64,000 nucleotides of DNA from Pedobacter westerhofensis (lineage in GTDB: Bacteria > Bacteroidota > Bacteroidia > Sphingobacteriales > Sphingobacteriaceae). Position 1 is the first letter of the stretch. Every line of letters starts with the position of its first letter. The position numbers and the translations under genes were made by a program. Below are positions 34,692 through 42,782 of this stretch, piece by piece. The notes below the pieces were generated by a model that was given only the letters and a program-made list of their open reading frames with translations, was not told where the DNA came from and ran no database searches. The stretch lies in the NCBI RefSeq assembly GCF_900182595.1, contig NZ_FXTN01000004.1, positions 434,001 through 498,000 of the forward strand, in the 5' to 3' direction.

Positions 34692-34707
34692 GATAACGAT
34701 TGCGTAG
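34692..34707. promoter_or_regulatory. Candidate LacI operator upstream of uxaB
   Basis: GATAACGATTGCGTAG matches the site at 24400 in 12 of 16 positions, including AACG and TTGCGTA. It lies 78 bases before the uxaB start and after the GH105 stop, so it could allow the uxa genes to be controlled as a separate unit. Confidence 0.5.
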
Positions 34708-34785
34708 ATAAATGCTGTACTTAAGAAGCCATTATTTCTATATAATCGTTAGAATTGTTGTGAAGCAAATATCCGACCTGTTACA

Positions 34786-36303
34786 ATGATACTAACAAAA
34801 GAAACTTTAAAAAATATAGATACCGCAAAGGTGATTGTTCCCGCTGAAGCCATCTTCAGCCTTCCCGAGAAAATACTGCAGTTTGGAACGGGTGTTTTAC
34901 TCCGCGGACTTCCTGATTATTTTGTAGACAAAGCGAACAGGCAGGGCATATTCAACGGCCGTATTGTGATCGTAAAATCAACCGGCAACGGTGATACTGC
35001 TGATTTCGATAACCAGGACAGCCTGTACACCATCGGCATCCGAGGTATCGAAGACGGTAAAAATGTTGAAGAAAATATTGTTTCTTCAGCGATTTCCAGA
35101 GTGATCTCGGCAGAGCAGGACTGGGAGGCTATCCTGGAGGTAGCCAGGAATCCTGAGTTAAAAATCGTGGTTTCCAATACAACGGAAGTGGGTATTCAAC
35201 TGCTGAATGAAGCGGTTACGGGGAATCCGCCCGCTTCTTTCCCTGGTAAATTACTGTCTGCCCTGTACGAAAGATATAAGGCACTCGGTGATAGCGCAGA
35301 TGCCGGACTGGTGATCACTGCAACAGAACTGATCCCTGAAAACGGAAAGAAACTGGAAGCCATTGTTTATGAACTGGCTGCCTATAATAAACTGGAAGAT
35401 GAATTTGTGAGCTGGTCCAAGGCTAATAACATATTTTGCAATTCACTCGTAGACCGGATCGTTCCGGGGAAACCCGATGCCGCTAAGCTGACGGAATTGC
35501 AAACAGAACTGGGATATGAAGATCAGTTGCTGATCCTGGCAGAACCTTACCGCCTCTGGGCAGTGGAAGGAAACGATAAGGTTGCTGAAACACTGAGTTT
35601 TATGGCAGCAGACAAAGGTCTGATTGTAAAACCGGATATTGAGATCTACCGCGAACTGAAGGTCCGCCTGCTCAATGGTACGCATACGCTTACTTCAGGA
35701 ATTGCCTGTCTGTCGGGTATCGACACAGTTAAGAACGGCATGGATAACAGTAATGTGCTCAATTTTGTGGAGCAGGTGATGCGCAAGGAGATTGCCCCGG
35801 CTATCCCTTATCAGGTATCGCTTGATGAAGCGCTGGTGTTTTCAGGTACGGTGATCGACCGCTTTGCAAATCCGCACATCAAACATTTGTGGCTGAGCAT
35901 TACGATGCAGTATGCAATGAAACTGAAGATCCGCGTATTGCCGGTATTGTTTAATTACCATACGCTGTTCAATACGATTCCTCCTTTTATCACGTTCGGT
36001 TTTGCTGCATTTTTACATTTCATGCGTACTTCCACACTTGAAGGCGGAAAGTACTATGGTTCGTTCAATGGAATTGAATATGTAATCAACGATGACAGTG
36101 CAGCATACTTCTATCAGAAAACTACTGAAGTAAATGAAGCGGACTATGTGGAAGAGGTATTAAATGATACTGAATTCTGGGGCACAGACCTGAATGAGGT
36201 CCCTGGTTTTATCGAAGTGGTAGAAAATGATTACGACACAATCCTTGAAAAAGGAATTACCGCCGCTTTGGAGGATTTAAACCTGAAACTGAAGGCGGTT
36301 TAA
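34786..36303 (+). CDS. uxaB: Tagaturonate reductase (altronate oxidoreductase)
   Basis: A 505-residue cytoplasmic NADH-dependent enzyme of the mannitol dehydrogenase group. The N-terminal Rossmann part reads PEKILQFGTGVLLRGLPDYF and IVIVKSTGNGD. The C-terminal catalytic domain has KVRLLNGTHTLTSGIACLSG with the conserved Lys/Asn/His residues typical of these dehydrogenases. It reduces D-tagaturonate to D-altronate in galacturonate breakdown. The next gene, 11 bases on, is the altronate dehydratase, which supports UxaB rather than fructuronate reductase UxuB. Confidence 0.95.
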   Translation: MILTKETLKNIDTAKVIVPAEAIFSLPEKILQFGTGVLLRGLPDYFVDKANRQGIFNGRIVIVKSTGNGDTADFDNQDSLYTIGIRGIEDGKNVEENIVSSAISRVISAEQDWEAILEVARNPELKIVVSNTTEVGIQLLNEAVTGNPPASFPGKLLSALYERYKALGDSADAGLVITATELIPENGKKLEAIVYELAAYNKLEDEFVSWSKANNIFCNSLVDRIVPGKPDAAKLTELQTELGYEDQLLILAEPYRLWAVEGNDKVAETLSFMAADKGLIVKPDIEIYRELKVRLLNGTHTLTSGIACLSGIDTVKNGMDNSNVLNFVEQVMRKEIAPAIPYQVSLDEALVFSGTVIDRFANPHIKHLWLSITMQYAMKLKIRVLPVLFNYHTLFNTIPPFITFGFAAFLHFMRTSTLEGGKYYGSFNGIEYVINDDSAAYFYQKTTEVNEADYVEEVLNDTEFWGTDLNEVPGFIEVVENDYDTILEKGITAALEDLNLKLKAV

Positions 36304-36314
36304 CAGCGCATCAC

Positions 36315-37967
36315 ATGGAAAAGAAAATATTAAAGGTACATCCGAAAGATAATGTTCTGGTGGCCTTTGTAGACCTGGCCGAAGGCGAAGCAATTCTTTA
36401 CGGCGATCAGGTCTATATCTTAAAAGATAATGTAAAGGCAAAACATAAGTTCGTTACAGAAGACCTGAGAACGGACGATCAGGTAATCATGTACGGTGTC
36501 CTGGTAGGGAAGGCCAAGCTGCCGGTACCAAAAGGAGCAGTGCTCACTACCGCCAATCTGAAACACGCTGCTACGGGCTTCCATACAGGTGAACACCATA
36601 TGGAATGGCATGTGCCAGATGTATCTGCCTGGAAAGATAAAACTTTTAATGGCTTTCACCGTACCGACGGGCAGGTGGGTACCGCAAACCACTGGCTGGT
36701 AATCCCGATGGTTTTCTGCGAAAACAGAAACCTGGATGTGATCCAGGAGGCCTTGCTGAATAACCTGGGCTATGGCCGTAATGAAAATTACCAGGCTCAG
36801 GCCAAGGAACTGATGGCGCTGTATGAAAAAGGTGCAAGCGTTGAGGAAATCCTGAATGCCCAGACCAGCTATACCGAAAAAGCAGAACCCAAAAACAGGA
36901 TGTTCCCCAATGTGGACGGTATCAAATTCCTGACGCACAATGGTGGATGTGGCGGTATACGCCAGGATTCGCAGACTTTATGCGGTCTGCTGGCAGGATA
37001 CATTACGCATCCGAATGTAGCTGGTGCTACTGTACTGAGCTTAGGATGCCAGAATGCACAGGTCAGCATCCTGATGGAGGAGATTGCGAAGAGAAGCCCT
37101 GATTTTGATAAACCCTTATATATTCTTGATCAGCAAAAAACCGGCACTGAAGCCGATTTGCTCTCGGATGCGATCAAACAAACTTTTGCCGGCCTGATCC
37201 AGGCCAATGTCAACGTCCGCCAGCCTGCACCCTTAAGCAAGCTTTGCATCGGTTTGGAATGTGGCGGATCGGATGGTTTTTCTGGTCTTTCCGCCAATCC
37301 GGCGATAGGATATACCTCAGACCTGCTGGTCGCGCTTGGCGGATCAGTGATCCTGGCGGAGTTTCCGGAATTATGCGGGGTTGAACAGAATATTATCGAC
37401 CGCTGTGTGGATCCCGCTGATGCGGCACGATTTGCTGAACTGATCAAAACATACAGCGACCGCGCCACTGAAGCAGGGTCAGGATTTGATATGAACCCTT
37501 CTCCGGGGAATATTAAAGACGGACTGATCACCGATGCGATCAAATCTGCCGGTGCTGCAAAAAAAGGAGGTACTTCGCCCGTGGTCAATGTGCTGGATTA
37601 TCCGGAAAAGGTAACTAAACCGGGATTGAACCTGCTGTGTACGCCGGGCAATGATGTGGAATCCACTACAGCCGAAGTAGGATCGGGTGCAAACATTGTG
37701 CTTTTTACTACAGGACTCGGAACTCCTACGGGTAACCCAATTGCTCCGGTAGTGAAAATATCTACCAATACAGTGCTTTACAATAAAATGAATGATATTA
37801 TAGATCTGGACACTGGCTCGATCATCGCTGGCGAAGAAACTATCGAAGAAGCCGGTGCCAGGATACTGAATTATGTAATTGATGTTGCCAGCGGAAATAC
37901 TACGGTGAGCGCTGTACGCCACATCCAGGATGATTTTATTCCCTGGAAACGCGGCATCTCACTTTAA
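36315..37967 (+). CDS. uxaA: Altronate dehydratase
   Basis: A 550-residue cytoplasmic iron-dependent dehydratase that makes KDG from D-altronate. It has the normal two-part build: an N-terminal SAF domain (about 1-95) and the large galactarate/altronate dehydratase domain. The large domain contains FNGFHRTDGQVGTANHWLVIP, FLTHNGGCGGIRQDS, SLGCQNAQ and GLECGGSDGFSG, with Cys residues likely to be metal ligands. It starts 11 bases after uxaB. It is followed by a 214-base region of repeats before uxaC. Confidence 0.96.
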   Translation: MEKKILKVHPKDNVLVAFVDLAEGEAILYGDQVYILKDNVKAKHKFVTEDLRTDDQVIMYGVLVGKAKLPVPKGAVLTTANLKHAATGFHTGEHHMEWHVPDVSAWKDKTFNGFHRTDGQVGTANHWLVIPMVFCENRNLDVIQEALLNNLGYGRNENYQAQAKELMALYEKGASVEEILNAQTSYTEKAEPKNRMFPNVDGIKFLTHNGGCGGIRQDSQTLCGLLAGYITHPNVAGATVLSLGCQNAQVSILMEEIAKRSPDFDKPLYILDQQKTGTEADLLSDAIKQTFAGLIQANVNVRQPAPLSKLCIGLECGGSDGFSGLSANPAIGYTSDLLVALGGSVILAEFPELCGVEQNIIDRCVDPADAARFAELIKTYSDRATEAGSGFDMNPSPGNIKDGLITDAIKSAGAAKKGGTSPVVNVLDYPEKVTKPGLNLLCTPGNDVESTTAEVGSGANIVLFTTGLGTPTGNPIAPVVKISTNTVLYNKMNDIIDLDTGSIIAGEETIEEAGARILNYVIDVASGNTTVSAVRHIQDDFIPWKRGISL

Positions 37968-37976
37968 ATTTTTCTT

Positions 37977-38179
37977 AGATGAACCCGACATTATCAAAAT
38001 AATTATTAAAGCCCACAAGGCAATAATTATTTTGATAATCGAAGGCTCCATCTGACAGATGAAAACAATATACTACTGAGATGAACCCGACATGATCAAA
38101 ATAAGTATTAAAGCCCACAAGGCAATAATTATTTAATTATCGAAGGCCCCATCTGACAGATGAAAACGATAAACTATTC
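37977..38179 (+). repeat. Tandem 102-bp repeat with hairpin in the leader of uxaC
   Basis: Copy 1 (37977-38078) and copy 2 (38079-38179) are about 88% alike by eye. Each begins AGATGAACCCGACAT, and uxaC itself begins directly after with AGATGAAAC. Copy 1 holds a perfect 18-bp inverted repeat (37990-38007 with 38022-38039, loop AAAGCCCACAAGGC). In copy 2 the loop is unchanged while both arms have drifted. Each copy also has the small inverted repeat CATCTG-A-CAGATG. Confidence 0.88.
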
Positions 38180-38181
38180 AG

Positions 38182-39582
38182 ATGAAACAATTTTTAGACG
38201 AAAACTTCCTTTTAAACAGCCAAACTGCCCAGGATTTATATCACCAGTTTGCAAAAGATATGCCCATCATTGATTATCACTGCCATCTTCCGCCGGACCA
38301 GATTGCTGAGGACAGGAATTTTGAAAACCTGACCCAGGTTTGGCTCTATGGTGATCACTACAAATGGCGGGCAATGCGTGCCAATGGGGTTTCCGAAGAC
38401 TATATCACCGGAAACAAAAGTGATTGGGAGAAGTTTGAGAAGTGGGCAGAAACCGTTCCTTACACACTCAGGAACCCCTTATATCACTGGACGCACCTTG
38501 AGCTGCAAAGATATTTTGATATCTATGATATCCTGTCGCCAGCCACCGCAAAGAAAATATATGATGAGTGTACAGCCAAATTGCAGACACCGGAATATTC
38601 AGTAAAGAACCTGCTGAAAAAGATGAACGTGCTGACAGTGGCTACAACAGATGATCCATGCGATGATCTGGCACATCACAAGAAACTGAAAGCCGAAGGT
38701 TTTGAGGTAAAGATCCTGCCGGCTTTCAGGCCAGACAAGGCCATGAATGCGGATGACCTGATTGCACTGAATGCCTATATCGCAAAGCTCGAAAAAATAC
38801 ATGGTTCTGAAATCAAAACTTACAGAGAATACCTTGCGGCGCTGAAAGGAAGGCATGATTATTTTGCAGCCAACGGCTGTGTACTTTCTGATCATGGTTT
38901 GGAGCAGCTATACGCCGAAAATTATACCGAAGATGAAGTAGAGGCGATCTATTTAAAAATCGGTGCCGGCGATACACTCACGAAAACGGAGATCCTGCAG
39001 TTTAAATCGGCCATGCTACATGCGTTTGCGGTGTGGGACCATGAAAAAAACTGGGTACAGCAATACCATATTGGTGCACTGAGGGATAATAATACAAGAA
39101 TGCTTAAAAACCTTGGGCCTGATACCGGTTTGGATTCCATCGGTGATTTTTCACAGGGTGCTGCATTATCAAAGTTCATGAACAGGCTGGATACAGGCAA
39201 CCAGCTGGCAAAGACCATTATATACAATCTTAACCCGGCAGATAACGAACTGATTGCAACGATGATCGGGAATTTTAACGACGGCACGATCGCTGGTAAA
39301 ATCCAGTACGGCTCGGCATGGTGGTTCCTGGATCAGAAAGAAGGAATGATCAAACAGATCAATGCGCTGTCAAATATGGGCCTGCTGAGCCGCTTTGTAG
39401 GGATGCTGACAGATTCAAGAAGCTTCCTGTCTTTTCCAAGACACGAATATTTTAGAAGAATATTGTGCAATTTATTAGGAGAAGATATTGAAAATGGTGA
39501 ACTTCCCAACGACATAGCCTGGGTAGGTAAAATTGTACAGGACATATGTTATAACAACGCTAAATCCTATTTCAATTTCTAA
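38182..39582 (+). CDS. uxaC: Glucuronate/galacturonate isomerase (uronate isomerase)
   Basis: A 466-residue cytoplasmic isomerase of the amidohydrolase superfamily. The metal-binding start PIIDYHCHLPPDQIAEDRNF (about 28-47), the block TTDDPCDDLAHH and the C-terminal LTDSRSFLSFPRHEYFRRILCNLLG are typical of UxaC, and the length is normal. It interconverts D-galacturonate with D-tagaturonate and D-glucuronate with D-fructuronate, and so feeds uxaB. Its stop overlaps the kdgK start (TAATG), and a duplicated hairpin leader lies directly upstream, a likely place for RNA-level control. Confidence 0.96.
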   Translation: MKQFLDENFLLNSQTAQDLYHQFAKDMPIIDYHCHLPPDQIAEDRNFENLTQVWLYGDHYKWRAMRANGVSEDYITGNKSDWEKFEKWAETVPYTLRNPLYHWTHLELQRYFDIYDILSPATAKKIYDECTAKLQTPEYSVKNLLKKMNVLTVATTDDPCDDLAHHKKLKAEGFEVKILPAFRPDKAMNADDLIALNAYIAKLEKIHGSEIKTYREYLAALKGRHDYFAANGCVLSDHGLEQLYAENYTEDEVEAIYLKIGAGDTLTKTEILQFKSAMLHAFAVWDHEKNWVQQYHIGALRDNNTRMLKNLGPDTGLDSIGDFSQGAALSKFMNRLDTGNQLAKTIIYNLNPADNELIATMIGNFNDGTIAGKIQYGSAWWFLDQKEGMIKQINALSNMGLLSRFVGMLTDSRSFLSFPRHEYFRRILCNLLGEDIENGELPNDIAWVGKIVQDICYNNAKSYFNF

Positions 39583-40604
39583 TGATGAGTAAAGTTTTAA
39601 GTTTCGGCGAACTGCTGTTAAGGATTTGTCCTGATTCGGCAGGGAGCTGGCTGGAGGAAAATAGTTTCCCTGTTTATGTAGGTGGCGCTGAGGCAAATGT
39701 AGCCGCGGCACTGGCATTGTGGGAAATCCCTTCGGCGTATATGTCGGCCATACCCGACAATTTTATTGCCAGGCAGCTGGTAGGTTACCTGGACGAACTG
39801 AATATCGATACCAGTGCAATCCAGTACTCCGGTGAGCGTATCGGTCTGTATTTCCTGGATAAGGGAAAAGACCTGAAGAATGCAGGAGTAATTTATGACC
39901 GCAAGTATTCTTCGTTTTCGGAGCTTGAGGTAAATACGATCGATTGGGACAAGGTTTTTGAGGGCGTAAGCTGGTTTCATTTCAGTGCCATCTGCCCGGC
40001 CATTAACCAGTCGGTAGCCGATGTTTGTGAGGAAGCGCTGAAAGCAGCTTCGGAAAAAGGGATCAGGATTTCAATCGACCTGAATTACCGGGCCAAGCTC
40101 TGGAAATATGGAAAAGAGCCTGTGGAGGTCCTGCCTTCGCTGGTTGAATATTGCGACCTGGTGATGGGCAATGTATGGGCAGCAGAAAAAATGCTGGGCA
40201 TTCCTGTTTCTGAAACTTTGGTAGAAGAACATGATAAAAGTGCATACCTGCAGCAATCGCAAATCAGCTCAAAAGCCATTATGGAACAATTTCCAAAATG
40301 TAAGCATGTAGCCAATACATTTCGCTTTGATCATGGCACGGGCATTCAATATTATACAACTCTGTACACACAGGACGAGCTTTTTATCTCCACTGAATAT
40401 GTGGCTGAGCAAATCGCGGGAAAAGTAGGCAGCGGTGACTGCTTTATGGCGGGCCTGATCTACGGTTTTTACAAGGAACAGGAGCCGCAGGAGATTGTGG
40501 ATTTTGCAACGGCAGCGGCATTTGCCAAGCTGTTCACAGAGAGCGATTTTAATACAACTAAGATAGAAGATATACAGGTAGTAGTTCAACAATATGAAAA
40601 CTAA
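39582..40604 (+). CDS. kdgK: 2-dehydro-3-deoxygluconate kinase
   Basis: A 340-residue PfkB-family sugar kinase. The N-terminal VLSFGELLLRI, the substrate-side GGAEANVAAALALW and the C-terminal GKVGSGDCFMAGLIYGF (anion hole and catalytic Asp near 285) define the family. It phosphorylates KDG to KDPG with ATP; both uronate branches in the window meet at this step. It overlaps uxaC by one base (TAATG) and eda by 11 bases, so translation of the three is coupled. The second ATG at 39585 is an equally possible start. Confidence 0.94.
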   Translation: MMSKVLSFGELLLRICPDSAGSWLEENSFPVYVGGAEANVAAALALWEIPSAYMSAIPDNFIARQLVGYLDELNIDTSAIQYSGERIGLYFLDKGKDLKNAGVIYDRKYSSFSELEVNTIDWDKVFEGVSWFHFSAICPAINQSVADVCEEALKAASEKGIRISIDLNYRAKLWKYGKEPVEVLPSLVEYCDLVMGNVWAAEKMLGIPVSETLVEEHDKSAYLQQSQISSKAIMEQFPKCKHVANTFRFDHGTGIQYYTTLYTQDELFISTEYVAEQIAGKVGSGDCFMAGLIYGFYKEQEPQEIVDFATAAAFAKLFTESDFNTTKIEDIQVVVQQYEN

Positions 40605-41259
40605 GGAAGAGACGTTAAAAGTGATTACAGAACAGGCGCTTTTGCCATTGTTCTACTATGAAGATGCAGAGGTAAGCCTGGAAATTGTGCGCACGATATA
40701 CCGTGCCGGTGTACGTGTGATAGAATATACCAACAGGGGGCCGGCTGCCCTGGAAAATTTTAAGATCCTGGTTGAAGCCGCAAAAACTGAGATGCCGGAC
40801 CTACATGTAGGGATCGGAACGATCAAAAACACCAAACAGGCCGCAGATTTTATCGCAGCAGGTGCACACTTTATCGTTTGCCCTGTGGTAGACCTGGAGA
40901 TTGGAAAATTGGTACACGATGCCGGATTGCTCTGGATCCCGGGCTGTTTCTCTCCAACAGAAATTAACCTGGCTTCGCAAAACGGCGCAGGCCTGATTAA
41001 ATTGTTTCCTGCTAACCTGCTCGGACCGGCATTTATGTCCTCCATCAAAGATCTGTTCCCCGGCCAGTTATTTATTCCAACCGGCGGAGTAGAAATCGAA
41101 GCTGCCAATATCAGTGCCTGGTTTAAATCGGGCGTTTGTGGCGTAGGAATGGGAAGCAAACTGATCAGCAAAGAGATATTAACGGAGAAAGATTACGATA
41201 CCCTGTATACATTGACAGAAAAAACGTTCAAAATTATTAGTGAAACCCGGCTGAGTTAA
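40594..41259 (+). CDS. eda: KDPG (2-keto-3-deoxy-6-phosphogluconate) aldolase
   Basis: A 221-residue class I aldolase. Glu in VRVIEYTNRG (near 46) is the proton-transfer residue, and Lys in GLIKLFPANLLGP (near 136) forms the Schiff base. VGIGTIKN and PTGGV (phosphate-binding) are conserved. It splits KDPG into pyruvate and glyceraldehyde-3-phosphate and is the last step of uronate breakdown. The start lies inside the end of kdgK (11-base overlap). A short inverted repeat spans its stop codon. Confidence 0.95.
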   Translation: MKTKEETLKVITEQALLPLFYYEDAEVSLEIVRTIYRAGVRVIEYTNRGPAALENFKILVEAAKTEMPDLHVGIGTIKNTKQAADFIAAGAHFIVCPVVDLEIGKLVHDAGLLWIPGCFSPTEINLASQNGAGLIKLFPANLLGPAFMSSIKDLFPGQLFIPTGGVEIEAANISAWFKSGVCGVGMGSKLISKEILTEKDYDTLYTLTEKTFKIISETRLS

Positions 41260-41271
41260 ATTTACTCAGCC
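41249..41271 (+). terminator. Small hairpin across the eda stop codon
   Basis: Arms GGCTGAGT and ACTCAGCC (8 bp) with a 7-base loop that contains the last bases of the stop codon. No T run follows, so this is a pause or mRNA-stability element rather than a strong terminator. Confidence 0.35.
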
Positions 41272-41307
41272 TTCTAACCTTAACCGAACTCAAACCAAAT
41301 ATAGACA

Positions 41308-42675
41308 ATGAAAGAAGCTAAAATGAGCAATTACCGCTGGACGATCTGTGCGTTATTGTTTTTTGCCACTACTGTCAACTACTTAGACCGACAAGTATTG
41401 AGTCTCCTGCACCCGATGCTGGAGAAAGAATTTAACTGGACGAACAGCGATTACGCGAATATTACCTCAGTCTTTCAGTTTGTGTATGCGATTTCTATGC
41501 TTTTCGCGGGCAGGGTTGTAGATAAACTGGGTACCAAATGGGGTTACGCAATTTCGCTTGTTGTTTGGTCGGTAGGCGCAGTAATGCATGCGCTGGCCAT
41601 TCCGATCGGGCAGGGCTTATCGTCTATGTTAAGCTGGGCAGGACTGGGAATGATTCCTGTTTCTGTGCTGGGTTTCAGTGTCGCGCGAGCGGTGTTGGGT
41701 ATAGGTGAATCAGGGAATTTTCCGGCAGCAATCAAAGCTACTGCCGAGTATTTTCCAAAAAAGGAACGCTCTTTTGCTACGGGTATCTTTAACTCGGGGG
41801 CTAATATCGGTGCTGTACTGGCACCATTAACTGTGCCCTGGATTGCAGCAAAATGGGGTTGGGAAAGCGCTTTCATCATCGTGGGTGCGGTTGGCCTGAT
41901 CTGGCTGGGCTTCTGGTTCTTTTTCTATGATAAGCCTGAAAACCAAAAGAATATTACACAATCTGAACTGGACTATATCAATAGCGACCGCCTTCACCAT
42001 GACGGCATTGTAGAGATTGAGGATACGGAAAAGGTTTCATGGATTAAACTGCTGGGTTACAAACAAACCTGGGCTTTTGTGTTTGGTAAATTCATGACCG
42101 ATGGTGTATGGTGGTTCTTTCTCTTTTGGCTTCCTTCTTACCTGAAGGTGCAATATGCGATGGAAGGTACTGCAATTATGCTGCCCCTGACTATTCTTTA
42201 CAGTATGACGATGATTGGTAGTGTTGGCGGTGGATGGTTTCCTGTATACTACATGAAAAAAGGCCTTGCACCATATGATGCCAGGATGAAAGCGATGTTT
42301 ATCATTGCACTGTTCCCGCTGCTCGTATTACTTGCACAACCCCTTGGACATATTACGTTCTGGATCCCTGTGCTTTTAATCGGTATCGGTGCCTCTGCGC
42401 ACCAGGCCTGGTCGGCCAACATCTTTACCACAGTTTCTGATATGTTCCCTAAAAAGACAATCGGTACTGTAATCGGTATTGGCGGTATGGCAGGCGGCAT
42501 CGGCGGAGTAACGATTTCCAAACTCGGGGGAGCACTCTTTGATTATTATAAAGCTCTGGGACACACGCAGACGGGCTATACCATTATGTTTGCCATCTGC
42601 GCTGTTGCTTATCTGATCGCCTGGGTAGTGATGAAAATGCTGGTTCCAAAGTACCGCCCGATTACTGATCTGTAA
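41308..42675 (+). CDS. exuT: Hexuronate transporter, MFS family (ExuT-like)
   Basis: A 455-residue inner-membrane protein with about 12 hydrophobic helices. It belongs to the anion:cation symporter branch of the MFS: NYLDRQVLSLLHP in helix 1, RAVLGIGESGNFPAAIKATAEYFPKKERSFATGIFNSGANIGA in helices 4-5. These match the ExuT/GudP hexuronate carriers. It would bring galacturonate and glucuronate from the periplasm into the cytoplasm, where UxaC acts. It follows eda by 48 bases and closes the uptake-to-pyruvate route. Confidence 0.93.
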   Translation: MKEAKMSNYRWTICALLFFATTVNYLDRQVLSLLHPMLEKEFNWTNSDYANITSVFQFVYAISMLFAGRVVDKLGTKWGYAISLVVWSVGAVMHALAIPIGQGLSSMLSWAGLGMIPVSVLGFSVARAVLGIGESGNFPAAIKATAEYFPKKERSFATGIFNSGANIGAVLAPLTVPWIAAKWGWESAFIIVGAVGLIWLGFWFFFYDKPENQKNITQSELDYINSDRLHHDGIVEIEDTEKVSWIKLLGYKQTWAFVFGKFMTDGVWWFFLFWLPSYLKVQYAMEGTAIMLPLTILYSMTMIGSVGGGWFPVYYMKKGLAPYDARMKAMFIIALFPLLVLLAQPLGHITFWIPVLLIGIGASAHQAWSANIFTTVSDMFPKKTIGTVIGIGGMAGGIGGVTISKLGGALFDYYKALGHTQTGYTIMFAICAVAYLIAWVVMKMLVPKYRPITDL

Positions 42676-42782
42676 GCTGGTGTGTTTCTAATTTATTAAT
42701 ATAATAATAAGTCTTATAATTACAGTAAAACCTATTGTGAAATTATTATCTTCATGAATTGTTAATTTAATTCAGTTTTCTT

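Noticed and set aside
37977..38179. CRISPR-like or attachment-site repeat
   Set aside because: Only two adjacent copies without spacers, no integrase next to them; a duplicated leader explains them better.
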